DNA of 64,000 bases from Hyphomicrobium sp. MC1 (lineage in GTDB: Bacteria; Pseudomonadota; Alphaproteobacteria; Rhizobiales; Hyphomicrobiaceae): contig NC_015717.1 in NCBI RefSeq assembly GCF_000253295.1, forward strand, positions 1,240,001-1,304,000, in the 5' to 3' direction. Both the position numbers and the translations under genes were made by a program. Positions 44,325 to 53,451 of this stretch are shown here, one piece after another. Every line of letters starts with the position of its first letter. Positions within the stretch are counted from its first letter, which is position 1. The notes beneath the pieces were generated by a model that saw only the letters and a list, made by a program, of their open reading frames with translations, was not told the origin of the DNA and searched no databases.

Positions 44325-44810
44325 GACCGCTCCCTATATTTTTTTATTTGAAAAGGCGCAGTCTGATTGGTTTCCAGGCTAGTCAAGGAAGCAGCGCGCG
44401 AGCGGACGTGATCCATTCAGGGCGTTGGTAAAGGAAAAGGAAGCGAGTTTCCCATCGCGGCGAAAGCACACGCGTGCTTCGCTATGGTCGACATACAGCC
44501 CATTTGGGCATGGGCTTTGCGAGCGGTTAGCGCGCAATTTTAATCAGTTGTCGTCAGTTCGGTGCGGCTCGGACCAACCGGCAAATGCAATGTGGACCAA
44601 TCAATTAGCATTTGCGGGCGGCGAAAACCGACGTTCGGCTTGTCGTCTGAGTTGGTCGGCTGGGCCGACGAACGTTTACCGGCAGTCCTGCCTTGGGCCG
44701 CATTCCCGTGAGATCAGCCATGCAATCCCGTGCATGGACAACTTGCTGGCTGCGCTGCATGACCCGCCGCTCAAATTTCATGAGGCCGCGCGAGCTGCGC
44801 GTTTAGCGTT
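44325..44810. other. intergenic region, nothing clear
   Basis: 486 bp upstream of two divergent genes. A longer frame on the plus strand (44425-45051) overlaps the small gene at 44811 in another frame and has random-looking composition. The left end must hold the promoter of the membrane-protein operon. No repeats are seen. Confidence 0.45.
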
Positions 44811-45005
44811 ATGGCACTTTGCACGTACAGTTCCGATGAACTCGCCGAGGTTCAGCGCATCCTCCAAGAGATCATTGCTGAGGCTCAGGCGTCCCCGGAT
44901 AGCCCTGATGTCGAAGAAATCATCGAGCGGCTGTTCGACTTGGCCGATCACGGCGAGCGCGATCCGGAAAAGCTGCGGGCGTCGGTGCTTCGCAAGGCCG
45001 CCTAA
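44811..45005 (+). CDS. small acidic helical protein
   Basis: 64 residues, ATG 44811, no obvious ribosome site. It is acidic and helical (SSDELAEVQRILQEIIAEAQ, then DVEEIIERLFDLADHGERD). No family is recognised. Third codon positions are GC-rich as in neighbours, which argues that it is real. Confidence 0.5.
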   Translation: MALCTYSSDELAEVQRILQEIIAEAQASPDSPDVEEIIERLFDLADHGERDPEKLRASVLRKAA

Positions 45006-45152
45006 ACCGCTCGTGATGCGCTGTGGCGCAAATCGAATTTCCAACTCGTAGATTAACAGCAGCAGCCGGACGACGCGATCGTCGCCCGGGTCAGACGCCG
45101 TCACAGTCGTGGTGCGTGGTGGAGGGGTAACGACGCCTGTTCCATTTGCGGA

Positions 45153-45410
45153 TCATTCGCGGGGCGCCTGCGGCCCTTGATGCGCCGGTTGCGATTGCGT
45201 CGGCTGATCCAGCGAGCGGTCGGCCAGCGTCGTCGGGCGTTCGGGATGTCCGAGACCGATGAGGGTTGCCAAAAGGACGACGCCGAATGCCGCGCCTGCG
45301 AACATCATGAACCCCGGACCGATACCGGCTTTATCGAACGGATCTTCTATTCGCTGTTGCTGATTGCGCTTCTCAGTGTCGGAAAAGCGCGGGTCTGACC
45401 ACAGAGCCAT
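45153..45410 (-). CDS. small single-helix membrane protein
   Basis: 85 residues from ATG 45410, which has GGAGG 5 nt upstream. A polar N-terminus (MALWSDPRFSDTEKRNQQQR) is followed by one membrane helix (GFMMFAGAAFGVVLLATLIG) and a Gln/Pro-rich tail. This plan (cytosolic head, single helix, periplasmic tail) is common in small Hyphomicrobiales proteins of unknown role. Confidence 0.65.
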   Translation of the reverse strand: MALWSDPRFSDTEKRNQQQRIEDPFDKAGIGPGFMMFAGAAFGVVLLATLIGLGHPERPTTLADRSLDQPTQSQPAHQGPQAPRE

Positions 45411-45670
45411 GTTTTCCTCCATCGTTTTTATTTTGATACAGAGGATCAACGTGTCGTGGCTGACGGGGTTCCAGCCCTGGCTCTGTGTGCAATGCAAAAT
45501 CGAAATTAGCGAAGGAAATTGCGCTGAACCGGCATAATGTCCGGTATTCGACGAAAACTTGATTGCGCCCTGCCATACGAAATGCACGATCATTCATCGA
45601 CGACATCCACTCAAGAATGGTGCGTCGATATACATGCGGTGCGTTTGTTTCTTACTAGGGAGAAAGTTTC

Positions 45671-45916
45671 ATGCGTTGTACCATTTTCATTTTGTCATTC
45701 GCCACTTTGTTCGTTGCAGCTTCAGCGCAGGCGCAAACGCCATTGAGCGACGCCGATTGCGAAGCGACGTGGAAAGCAGCAGGCGGAGTTGATCTCACGG
45801 CAGACACAGCGAAACCTTTTATCGCAAGTTTCGATCAGGTCGACCTCGACCACAACGGCGCGATCAACTGGGAAGAGTTCAAGGCGGGTTGCGCGAAAGG
45901 ATTGATCACGAAGTGA
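45671..45916 (+). CDS. small secreted EF-hand-like protein
   Basis: 81 residues, GGGAGAAAG upstream of ATG 45671. Signal peptide about 1-21 (ending ASAQAQ). One EF-hand-like loop is seen: DLDHNGAINWEEF (about 58-70), with Asp, Asp, Asn, Ile and Glu at the calcium positions. Two cysteines (ADCEATW and AGCAKG) may form a disulfide. It is probably a periplasmic Ca2+-binding protein. There are no obvious partner genes. Confidence 0.75.
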   Translation: MRCTIFILSFATLFVAASAQAQTPLSDADCEATWKAAGGVDLTADTAKPFIASFDQVDLDHNGAINWEEFKAGCAKGLITK

Positions 45917-46089
45917 CCGGCGACGTGCAATATGTTGACCCAATGGCTTTCTGATTTTCTCATAGCCATTGCTCGGAACGAACGCCTTGCGCCGACGGCG
46001 TGAAAGGCGTCAATAGACGTCAGCCTTGCTGGGGGAGCTTTTCCTGCCAGCAAGGCTTTCCGGTGCGGTTTCATTTTTATGAGGCACCC

Positions 46090-46299
46090 ATGCCCTACGC
46101 CGTGAATGACGACCTGCCGCCGTCGGTGCGCGATCATCTGCCGGACCATGCGCAAGACATTTTTCGTGCCGCTTTCAATTCGGCTTTCGAAGAATACGCC
46201 GGCGATGAAGAGCGGGCTTTTCGCGTGGCTTGGGGGGCGGTGAAGCGCATGTACGTCAAGGAAGGCGGTCAGTGGGTTCCGCGCGGCGTTCCGGGATGA
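46090..46299 (+). CDS. chaB: ChaB-family protein
   Basis: 69 residues. The ATG at 46090 starts MPYAVNDDLPPSVRDHLPDH, and AQDIFRAAFNSAFEEY plus the AFRVAWGAVKRMYVKEGGQW end match ChaB of E. coli closely, minus its central acidic insert. ChaB was named as a putative regulator of the ChaA cation antiporter, but evidence for this is thin. A Cax/ChaA-type antiporter is encoded 37 kb away at 8179, not adjacent. It appears monocistronic. Confidence 0.85.
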   Translation: MPYAVNDDLPPSVRDHLPDHAQDIFRAAFNSAFEEYAGDEERAFRVAWGAVKRMYVKEGGQWVPRGVPG

Positions 46300-46513
46300 T
46301 CCGGCTTTATAATGGGCAACCGAACTGAAGCTCATGGCGACTGATAATGGCGGCCGCTTTTGCTCACAGAGGTCGAGGATTTAAAATCTGATACTCGCCA
46401 GGGCAGCGCTTCCGGTTGTTGCAAGCTAGGCACTACAAAAAAGCCGAACTGAATTTCCCTGGCTGAGATATAAGTCTGGCATTATCCAATCCAGCAGAAA
46501 CGAGGTTGAGGAA

Positions 46514-46939
46514 ATGCCGACGTATAAAGGTGAGTGCTTTTGCGGAGCTGTAAAGGTAGAGGCGACAGGCGCGCCTGATGCGATGGGCTATTGCCATTGC
46601 AATTCGTGTCGCGCGTGGTCGGCGGGGCCCGTCAATGCATTCACGCTGTGGAAGCCGGATGCGGTCCAGGTGACGGAAGGCGCCGAATTCATCGGCATGT
46701 ATCAGAAGACACCGGTGAGCGAGCGACAGTACTGCACGAAATGCGGCGGTCACGTGATGACCAATCATCCGCCGCTTGGGCTTGTCGACGTTTACGCGGC
46801 GATATTGCCGACGTTGGCTTTCAAACCCGAAGTTCATGTGAACTATGCTGAGACGGTTTTGCCGATGAAGGACGGACTTCCCAAGCTCAAGGATTTCCCG
46901 AAGGAGTTCGGCGGCTCGGGCGAGGTTATCGCTGAGTGA
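46514..46939 (+). CDS. GFA/CENP-V family zinc protein (second copy)
   Basis: 141 residues. Zinc-binding positions are CFCGAV (residues 8-10), YCHCNSC (about 27-32) and YCTKCGG (about 74-78). It is a distant paralogue of the protein at 21503 (both share CxC, CHCxxC and CxxCG) but has a longer C-terminus (PMKDGLPKLKDFPKEFGGSG). The substrate is unknown; glutathione adducts of aldehydes are the family precedent. An AGGTTGAGG sequence precedes the ATG as ribosome site. Confidence 0.87.
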   Translation: MPTYKGECFCGAVKVEATGAPDAMGYCHCNSCRAWSAGPVNAFTLWKPDAVQVTEGAEFIGMYQKTPVSERQYCTKCGGHVMTNHPPLGLVDVYAAILPTLAFKPEVHVNYAETVLPMKDGLPKLKDFPKEFGGSGEVIAE

Positions 46940-47281
46940 GGCTCGGCCTTTGCGGCTCGCACTTTAGATGATGAGCGCTCGCTTCGGCGGGCGCTTTTTC
47001 TTTTGCGGATGTCGGCTGCAAGCTGCGCGTCGCGATGACGTTCGAAGCGGTGTGTCAGCAAGTCGAGAGAGGCGGCAATCCGCAATACGGCCGCAATGAA
47101 CATGCGATGAATGTAAGGCGGCGAAACCGGTTCGTGCCGCGGCGGCGCACGGTCTCATAGCATTTCGTTCACGTTGCCCCATTTACGAAACGAAACGCAG
47201 CGGCGCCCGAGTGAAACAAATTCCGGGGTGTCTGCGTTCTGCGCTCAGAAGACGGCGGGCCACCCGCCGAAGGAGGAAGAA

Positions 47282-47566
47282 ATGAGAAAATATATCGGGC
47301 TCGCCGCCGCGTTGGTTTCGGCTCTGCCGCTCATGACGTTCGCGACCAGCGCTGACGCGGGCGGCCGGCATTATCATGGCGGCTATCACAACGGCTGGCA
47401 TGGCCGCTATGGACGTGGCTATGGCCGCCATTGGCATCGCGGACGCGGGTATTGGCACAACGGGCGCTGGATTGCGCTCGGCGTCGGTGCGGCGATTGCC
47501 GGCGCTGCTGCCGCAAGCGCTTACGATGACTGCTATTGGCGTCACGGCCGCCGCTACTGCTACTAA
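47282..47566 (+). CDS. small secreted His/Gly/Arg-rich protein
   Basis: 94 residues, ATG 47282 behind GAAGGAGGAAG. Signal peptide about 1-26 (ending SADAGG). The mature part has HYHGGYHNGWHGRYGRGYGR and more His/Gly/Trp/Arg repeats, then a hydrophobic alanine-rich helix (IALGVGAAIAGAAAASAY) and a Cys-containing tail (DDCYWRHGRRYCY). The last 15 residues resemble the ends of many short Hyphomicrobiales secreted proteins. Function unknown; metal or polyanion binding is possible. A good terminator follows. Confidence 0.72.
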   Translation: MRKYIGLAAALVSALPLMTFATSADAGGRHYHGGYHNGWHGRYGRGYGRHWHRGRGYWHNGRWIALGVGAAIAGAAAASAYDDCYWRHGRRYCY

Positions 47567-47592
47567 AGTCTCGGTCTTTTCCGTTCAGACTA

Positions 47593-47626
47593 ATGCCCCG
47601 GACCGTCAAGGCCGGGGCATCTTTTT
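47593..47626 (+). terminator. Rho-independent terminator
   Basis: ATGCCCCGG and CCGGGGCAT pair (9 bp), followed by CTTTTT. It starts 27 bp after the secreted-protein stop at 47566. Confidence 0.85.
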
Positions 47627-47786
47627 GCCCGACTGCTGCCATCAGGTGCGTATAGCCAGCTTCCTGACGCTGGGTTTTGCACAGCCCGCCTGTGCAATAC
47701 TCGATTTATGTGGACTTCGTGGCTGTCGACGTTGGCCTAAGGTTCCGCCTTATGCTGGGTTGCCCTCAGTTGTGGGAGGTTGCGTT

Positions 47787-48140
47787 ATGTTTAGCACGAA
47801 GTTGGTTGCGTCCGCGTTCATCGTTCTGGCGTCTGCCAGCGGTATCGCGGGAGTCAGCACGTCCGCGCCGGACGCGCTCAAGCCCCAAAACATCCCGATA
47901 GCACTCGACAACAATTCTTTGCTTGTTGCGACACTGGCGAACGGCGAAATCCAGACGCATTGGATGCCGCGCACCGCGTGCGAGCAGGTCGAGGCGGCGG
48001 TCGCGTCCGGAGACGCTGTAGCCGGTATCAGACCCGACGGCGTGAGCGTCTACATCGCGAAGGCCAACTGCAGCACGCGCCGGATCGAGGTCGATCCTGC
48101 CGCTGTCACGCTCAGCAGCGCGTCTCCAATCGAGCAGTGA
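47787..48140 (+). CDS. small secreted hypothetical protein
   Basis: 117 residues, ATG 47787 with GGGAGG 7 nt upstream. Signal peptide about 1-27 (hydrophobic LVASAFIVLASASGIAGV). The mature domain is about 90 residues with two cysteines (RTACEQ, KANCST) and no known motif. It is convergent with the LuxR-type regulator, with 17 bp between the stops. Confidence 0.65.
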   Translation: MFSTKLVASAFIVLASASGIAGVSTSAPDALKPQNIPIALDNNSLLVATLANGEIQTHWMPRTACEQVEAAVASGDAVAGIRPDGVSVYIAKANCSTRRIEVDPAAVTLSSASPIEQ

Positions 48141-48157
48141 GCGCTCGGTCGTCGGCT

Positions 48158-49297
48158 TCATGCAGGGATCAAAGCCGGTTTGCCGGTTAGGCAGGCAATG
48201 AGTTCGGCTTCGTCGTGAATACCCGTCCGCCGCAGGATGCGAGCAAGACCGTCACGCGCAGCGGGCATCGAGATGGCAAGCGCTTGGGCTGCGCGGTCAA
48301 GCGAGAGACCTTGCGCCAGCAGCGAGAGCAGCCAACTCTCGGCGATGCTCACCGGATGATGGCGCAGGAGCGTTTCGGCGGGTGAACGCTCCGCTGTATC
48401 GAACGCTTTGACGAAGACTGCAACGCGCGCGCAGCAAGAGACGCCGACCGGCAGCCTTACGTGCTCGTCGATATGCGCAACCCACACGGCCAAAGATTTC
48501 GTTCCGCATCCCTTGATGATGATCGGCGGCCCGCGGCGCGAACAGGTCGAGCGGCCGCGGCCAGCATCGGCTATGGCTTGGCGCAGCAGACTGTTGCCGT
48601 GATTTTCGCGGGCGGCGAGTTCGTCTTCGAGACAAAGCAGGGCGCAGCCGTCGAGTAATTTTTCTCCCGCGGTATTCGCGTGCAGGATTTTGCCGGAGCG
48701 GTCTGTGAGGATGATGCCGACGCGCATCGGGTCGAACGCCGCCGACTTACAATGGTGCGCGAGCGGCATGTAATCTAGAAGCTGTGCGATTGCGGTCGCG
48801 CGGCGAATGTACGGCGCGAGGGCAGAAAATATTGCGATGTCCTGCGGGACGTAGGGGCCGGTAGCGTCCGGGCGCGCAATCATCAGCACGGAGAATGATC
48901 TGGCGGACTTCGAGATCGGGACGATGGCGACGTCATCGAGTCCTTCGGGGCGAAGGGTTCTTTTGTGCCAGAGCGAGTTACCCACCTCCTTGCTGCCGAA
49001 GAGTGCTCTCGTCGTAAATGCCCTCTCGACTCCAAGCAGCCAGACAGCGGGAAGCGCAGGGCTCAAGGGCGCCGTCGCGACCATTGCCCGTTCAAGACGT
49101 GTGCTGACGTTCCAGCTCGCTTCCATGCGTGCGCTGTCGCCGGGTGTCTGGGAAACGATTGCGGCTGCGCAGCCGCGGATCAATCGGGCGGCGCTACTGA
49201 GGGCAGTGGCCCAGCGGCTCGGGTCCATCGAGCAATCGTAGATGTTGTTGAGGAAATTGAGGGGGGCGCGAGTAGTAGCGCAATCGACCTCTACCAA
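48158..49297 (-). CDS. LuxR-type HTH transcriptional regulator with PAS-like domain
   Basis: 379 residues from TTG 49297, the only start that keeps the conserved-looking LNNIYDCSMDPSRWATAL beginning; ATG 49228 is an alternative. The central part has a PAS-like segment (GIILTDRSGKILHANTAGEK). The C-terminal 60 residues form a LuxR/GerE-type helix-turn-helix (SIAESWLLSLLAQGLSLDRA and so on), somewhat diverged. It is a single-gene unit. A CTGCAATGCAG palindrome lies 49 bp before the start. Confidence 0.8.
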   Translation of the reverse strand: MVEVDCATTRAPLNFLNNIYDCSMDPSRWATALSSAARLIRGCAAAIVSQTPGDSARMEASWNVSTRLERAMVATAPLSPALPAVWLLGVERAFTTRALFGSKEVGNSLWHKRTLRPEGLDDVAIVPISKSARSFSVLMIARPDATGPYVPQDIAIFSALAPYIRRATAIAQLLDYMPLAHHCKSAAFDPMRVGIILTDRSGKILHANTAGEKLLDGCALLCLEDELAARENHGNSLLRQAIADAGRGRSTCSRRGPPIIIKGCGTKSLAVWVAHIDEHVRLPVGVSCCARVAVFVKAFDTAERSPAETLLRHHPVSIAESWLLSLLAQGLSLDRAAQALAISMPAARDGLARILRRTGIHDEAELIACLTGKPALIPA

Positions 49298-49345
49298 AGG
49301 CCCCCCCCTGTGATGAAAACATAAACGCTAGAAATCAATAGGTGG

Positions 49346-49356
49346 CTGCAATGCAG
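49346..49356. promoter_or_regulatory. CTGC-N3-GCAG palindrome before the LuxR-type gene
   Basis: CTGCAATGCAG, identical to the site at 59177 before the patatin operon. It matches the CTGC-N3-GCAG pattern reported for the polyhydroxyalkanoate regulator PhaR. About one such match is expected by chance in 64 kb, so this is only suggestive. Confidence 0.35.
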
Positions 49357-49533
49357 CAATTCTCAAACGGTGCTGCGCTGACCTGCATCACCCATTTGGA
49401 TAATGAGAAAGAAACTTTTGTCTGATCGTTACCGGAAGTCCACCAATTAATCAGTGTGCAGTCTTTTTTCCGTGCACAGCGCGGATTTGATCGCCGTTTA
49501 TTGATTTCTTGACATACAAAGTACGGATTGGGA

Positions 49534-52500
49534 TCAGGCGGCCGTACGGCTGGCGTTGTCTGGTCCGTTCAGGATTTTGCGGATGACGTTGGCAGGCTCG
49601 GGGCGATTGAAGAGGAAACCTTGCACGGACGTGCATCCGTATTCCTTGACGATGTCGAGCTGCTCGTTGGTCTCGACACCTTCGGCGGTGGTGAGCATGC
49701 CGAGCGTTCGGGCGAGATCGACGATCGTGCCCAAGATGGCGCGGGCCTCCATCGAGACGGCGAGGTCGCGCACGAACGAACGGTCGATCTTAATTTTCTG
49801 GAATGGCACTTTCGTTAGCGAACTGAGAGATGAATAGCCCGTGCCGAAATCGTCCATCGCGATTTCGACACCCAGATCGCAGACCTGATGGAGGACGTGA
49901 GTTGCGCGCTGGATATCCTTCATGATCATCGATTCCGTAACTTCGATGGTCAGACGGTGGCTGGAGAGTCCAGATTCCGCCAGCGCGGCTTTGACGGTTT
50001 CGACGAAGCTTTCGGATTCGAGTTCGACCACGCTGATGTTAACGGACACGCTCATATGCTCGGGCCACGACATGGCCTCGATGCACGCCTGACGCAGCAC
50101 TTTCGCGCCGAGTTCGGCGATCATGCCGATTTCCTCGGCAATCGGAATGAAGTCTGCGGGGGAGGCGAGCCCAAGGCGCGGATGCTGCCAGCGAAGCAGC
50201 GCTTCGGCGCCGATAGGCATCATTGTCGTGACGCCGTAGATCGGCTGGTAATGCAGCTCGAATTCGTTGTTGGTGATGGCCTCGCGGATTTCTGCTTCGA
50301 GTAAATTGCGGGCTTTGACCTTCGCATCGAGTTCGCGCTCGAACAGGCGGAATGTGCCGCGCTGATCTTCCTTGGCGGCATAAAGGGCGAGGTCGGCCAG
50401 CCGGAACAGCTCGTTGGGATCGCAGCTGTCATCGGGGGCCATCGCGATGCCGATGCTGCCGCCGCAGATGACGTCCTTACGGCCGAGGCGGATCGGCTCG
50501 TTCAGGATCGTGATCAGGCGCTGGGCGAGCTTGGTGACGCTGGAGGGATGGTCGAGGTCGATCACGAGCACGGCGAATTCATCGCCGCCGAGACGGGCGA
50601 CCGTATCGCTTTCGCGCAGCGCACCGGTCAAACGGTCGGCAACGACTTGCAAGAGTTCGTCGCCCGCGGCATGGCCGAGGGTGTCGTTGACGACCTTGAA
50701 GTTATCGAGATCGAGCAGCAGCAGCGCCATGCGATCGCCGCGCTTGGCACGCGCCATTGCAAGCTGCATGCGCTCGGCGAGGAGGTGACGGTTTGGAAGC
50801 GACGTCAGCGCGTCGTGGCGCGCCATGTAGGCGGCTTTGCGGTCAGCCTTGCGGCGTTCCGTGACGTCGATCGCCGCGATCAGGAGGGCGTCGCCGCCCT
50901 CGTGAATGAGCGGGCGAACGTAGACTTCGACTTCCATCGAGCGGCCGTCGCGACGATAGTGCTTGAACAGCTGTGCTTCTTCAGTGGGCAGAATGTGCGG
51001 GATGCCGTGATCGTGCGGCAGGTTCAGATCGCCGTTTTGAATGTCACGGAGCGATAGCAGCGAGAAATCCTTGCGGGAATAGCCGTAGTGCGCAATCGCG
51101 GCGGTGTTGACGGCGAGGATCGCCTGCTTATCGCGACTGACGACGAACATCGGCAGCGGGTTGTTTTCGAATAGCAGCCGGATCGAGGCCTCGCGCTGCT
51201 TCATCTCCGTGATGTCGATACGCAGACTGATCAAGCCGCCCTCGCTGGTGCGGCATTCTTCGATCAGATAACAGCGGCCGTTGTCGAGAAGCTGCTCATG
51301 CGAGGCCGCTGGGATTTCGAGGTTTTTGATGCGCTCGGCGAGCCAGGCTTCTTCGCGGCCGAACGCCTCCGGGTACATCTGCCGTTCGAGGCCGATCCTC
51401 AGCGCTTCCTCAAGGCTGCGGCCGACGGCAATCGTGTCGCGAGCGCGCTGGTAAATCTCAGCGTAGCGCTTATTCCAGGCGACGTAGCGGTTCTCGGCGT
51501 CGAGGATGACGATGCCTTCGGGAAGGATATCGATTGCTTCCTTGAGCCGGTGGTGGGCTTTCTCGATTTCGGCATTTTGAGCCGACATCGTATGCTCCTG
51601 GGCTCGCAGGTGGTCGTTCAGTTCGTCGCGCAGGGCGATCTCAGCGGACAGACGTTCCTGCAGGCGGGACTGAGAGTCGATCGCTTCGGCAAGCAGCATC
51701 ACGATCATGAAGACCGTCAGCGTCCTGAGCTGCATGAGCTGAGTGTCGGTCAGCCAGGATACGTCATTAAACTGGATGCCGACGCGAATGCCGGCTGCCG
51801 TCGCAACGAAGAGCATCGTCGACATCATTAGCGCTGCGGCCGAGGTCGCGTTGGGGCCGAGCCGGCAGGCGATCAAGACGAGCACCGGCAGAACCACAAA
51901 GCCAAGGGGCTTTAATGCGATGACGATGACCATTGCACAGGCGAGCGCAGCGAACAGGGCATAGGCTTCCCATGCTGCGGTGGAGGACGGCGGCCCCTGA
52001 CTTTCCTGGCGCAAGCGCACGAGCGCCGGCGTTACCAGCAGTAGGCCAAGGAGATCCGCAAACAGCCACGAGCTGAAGACGCGCCAGCTTATAGCCCCCG
52101 TCGTCAAGTTCGAGACGATCGAGGCCGCGATGGATGACAAAAGCGCGCCTGCGGCGGCGGCGATCGAGAAGGAGATCAGAAAGCGGACACTGCGGAATTC
52201 GAAAGGCTCAGACTCCCTGAGCCGCAGAACGTGGAAAGCCGTACAGAGTTCGATGGTGTTCGTCAGCGCAAAGCCGACATTGGCCGCCGCTCCGCGCAGA
52301 GCGAAGTAATTCGCGATGATGTTTGCGACGAGGACGGCCGATAAAATCTGCTGCCGCCGCCACGGACGTTTCGCAAGAACGAGCGCAGCAAGCACGATGC
52401 CGTTCGCAGGCCAGATGGTGGCGACGCCGTTGCTGTCCTGGGTGAATGCGGCCGAGAGATAAGCAACAATTCCGAAGATGACGGCCACGGCAACCGCATT

Positions 52501-52572
52501 GGTGAGGCCTTCGCCATCGGTGATGTGCAGAGTTCTCAATCGAGAGAATGTCCGGACCCCGCTAACCGACAT
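49534..52572 (-). CDS. MASE1-PAS-GGDEF-EAL cyclic-di-GMP signalling protein
   Basis: 1012 residues. A MASE1-like membrane sensor (about 1-300) has eight or so helices, including IWPANGIVLAALVLAKRPWR and ANVGFALTNTIELCTAFHVL. A coiled-coil linker (QERLSAEIALRDELNDHLRAQE) follows. Two PAS domains come next (EGIVILDAENRYVAWNKRY; NPLPMFVVSRDKQAILAVN), then GGDEF (DTVARLGGDEFAVLVIDLDH) and EAL (GAEALLRWQHPRLG). GGDEF and EAL motifs are intact, so both diguanylate cyclase and phosphodiesterase activity are possible. An AT-rich region with an A-tract follows the stop. Confidence 0.95.
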   Translation of the reverse strand: MSVSGVRTFSRLRTLHITDGEGLTNAVAVAVIFGIVAYLSAAFTQDSNGVATIWPANGIVLAALVLAKRPWRRQQILSAVLVANIIANYFALRGAAANVGFALTNTIELCTAFHVLRLRESEPFEFRSVRFLISFSIAAAAGALLSSIAASIVSNLTTGAISWRVFSSWLFADLLGLLLVTPALVRLRQESQGPPSSTAAWEAYALFAALACAMVIVIALKPLGFVVLPVLVLIACRLGPNATSAAALMMSTMLFVATAAGIRVGIQFNDVSWLTDTQLMQLRTLTVFMIVMLLAEAIDSQSRLQERLSAEIALRDELNDHLRAQEHTMSAQNAEIEKAHHRLKEAIDILPEGIVILDAENRYVAWNKRYAEIYQRARDTIAVGRSLEEALRIGLERQMYPEAFGREEAWLAERIKNLEIPAASHEQLLDNGRCYLIEECRTSEGGLISLRIDITEMKQREASIRLLFENNPLPMFVVSRDKQAILAVNTAAIAHYGYSRKDFSLLSLRDIQNGDLNLPHDHGIPHILPTEEAQLFKHYRRDGRSMEVEVYVRPLIHEGGDALLIAAIDVTERRKADRKAAYMARHDALTSLPNRHLLAERMQLAMARAKRGDRMALLLLDLDNFKVVNDTLGHAAGDELLQVVADRLTGALRESDTVARLGGDEFAVLVIDLDHPSSVTKLAQRLITILNEPIRLGRKDVICGGSIGIAMAPDDSCDPNELFRLADLALYAAKEDQRGTFRLFERELDAKVKARNLLEAEIREAITNNEFELHYQPIYGVTTMMPIGAEALLRWQHPRLGLASPADFIPIAEEIGMIAELGAKVLRQACIEAMSWPEHMSVSVNISVVELESESFVETVKAALAESGLSSHRLTIEVTESMIMKDIQRATHVLHQVCDLGVEIAMDDFGTGYSSLSSLTKVPFQKIKIDRSFVRDLAVSMEARAILGTIVDLARTLGMLTTAEGVETNEQLDIVKEYGCTSVQGFLFNRPEPANVIRKILNGPDNASRTAA

Positions 52573-52831
52573 CAGAAATGCTTTCGTTCCCCAACGGACC
52601 TATCGTCCGCCTATTCCGATTTTCTCAATTGTTCCGGAATTGCGTTGGAGAGAGAGTTTCCAAAAATAAACGAAGACACTCTCGTTCCATATCACCCGAC
52701 TTGCGGTCAGGCTGAGGCTTTTAGATTAATTTTGGGTCAAGGGCATGATTGTAGGAGCGCGTGCGGATAAATTTTTGGCGCGAATTTGGAAGGTGTTAGC
52801 GCCTACGGCGAGACAAAAGTAAAGAATTGAT

Positions 52832-53428
52832 TCACGAAAGTCGGATGGAGCGCGGCGGGCTGCGGACCGGAGCACTGAGGAGGGCGGCAGGGGCTTTGTC
52901 GCCACCCACCCGGGATTGTCGGCGGCGGCCGAACAAACCCTGTTCCTCAAGTTCGATCTTGTAAATCAGCACAGAATACCAGATCGCGCCGATAATGACG
53001 CCCAAGGCCAATTGGCCGAACACGATCGGCAAAAGGAACGTCTCGGCGATTGTCACGGCGTAATTCGGATGCCGGATCAGCCGGTAGGGACCGCGGTCGA
53101 CTACGGGGGCATTGTCGAGCGTAATGATGCGGTGGGTCCAATATCGGCCGAGCGAGCCGATAACCCAATATCGGATGATTTGCAGAATGCCGTAGAGAAT
53201 TGCGAGCGAGATATAGATTTCCGCGTTCGGCGCAATCAGGAAGAATATGGCTGCAATCCAAGCTAAATGCGTCGTCGCCACGACGGGATAATAGGAGCGG
53301 CCGATTTCGCGTGCTCCGGCGGAGAGTAGTCGGCTGGTATTTCGCTGCGAATAAAGTTCTTCGAGACCGCGCTGCGCGAGCAGAAGTAGGGCAGCGATCT
53401 GCGGCCAGCCGAGAGAGTCGATGATCAT
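52832..53428 (-). CDS. ICMT-like methyltransferase of an alkylpyrone unit
   Basis: 198 residues, GGAG upstream of ATG 53428. Four or five membrane segments. The isoprenylcysteine carboxyl methyltransferase family mark is VVDRGPYRLIRHPNYAVTIAE, then EEQGLFG. In Bacillus (BpsB/YpbQ) and Streptomyces (SrsB), proteins of this family methylate the products of a neighbouring type III polyketide synthase. Such a synthase lies 23 nt upstream here, so the same role is likely. The C-terminal 30 residues are basic and disordered. Confidence 0.85.
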   Translation of the reverse strand: MIIDSLGWPQIAALLLLAQRGLEELYSQRNTSRLLSAGAREIGRSYYPVVATTHLAWIAAIFFLIAPNAEIYISLAILYGILQIIRYWVIGSLGRYWTHRIITLDNAPVVDRGPYRLIRHPNYAVTIAETFLLPIVFGQLALGVIIGAIWYSVLIYKIELEEQGLFGRRRQSRVGGDKAPAALLSAPVRSPPRSIRLS

Positions 53429-53451
53429 GACGAAATCTCCGAAATGAAAAG

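Noticed and set aside
44425..45051. 208-codon plus-strand frame
   Set aside because: It overlaps the smaller acidic gene at 44811 in another frame, lacks domain features and is rich in Ser/Arg/Cys as expected for a non-coding frame.
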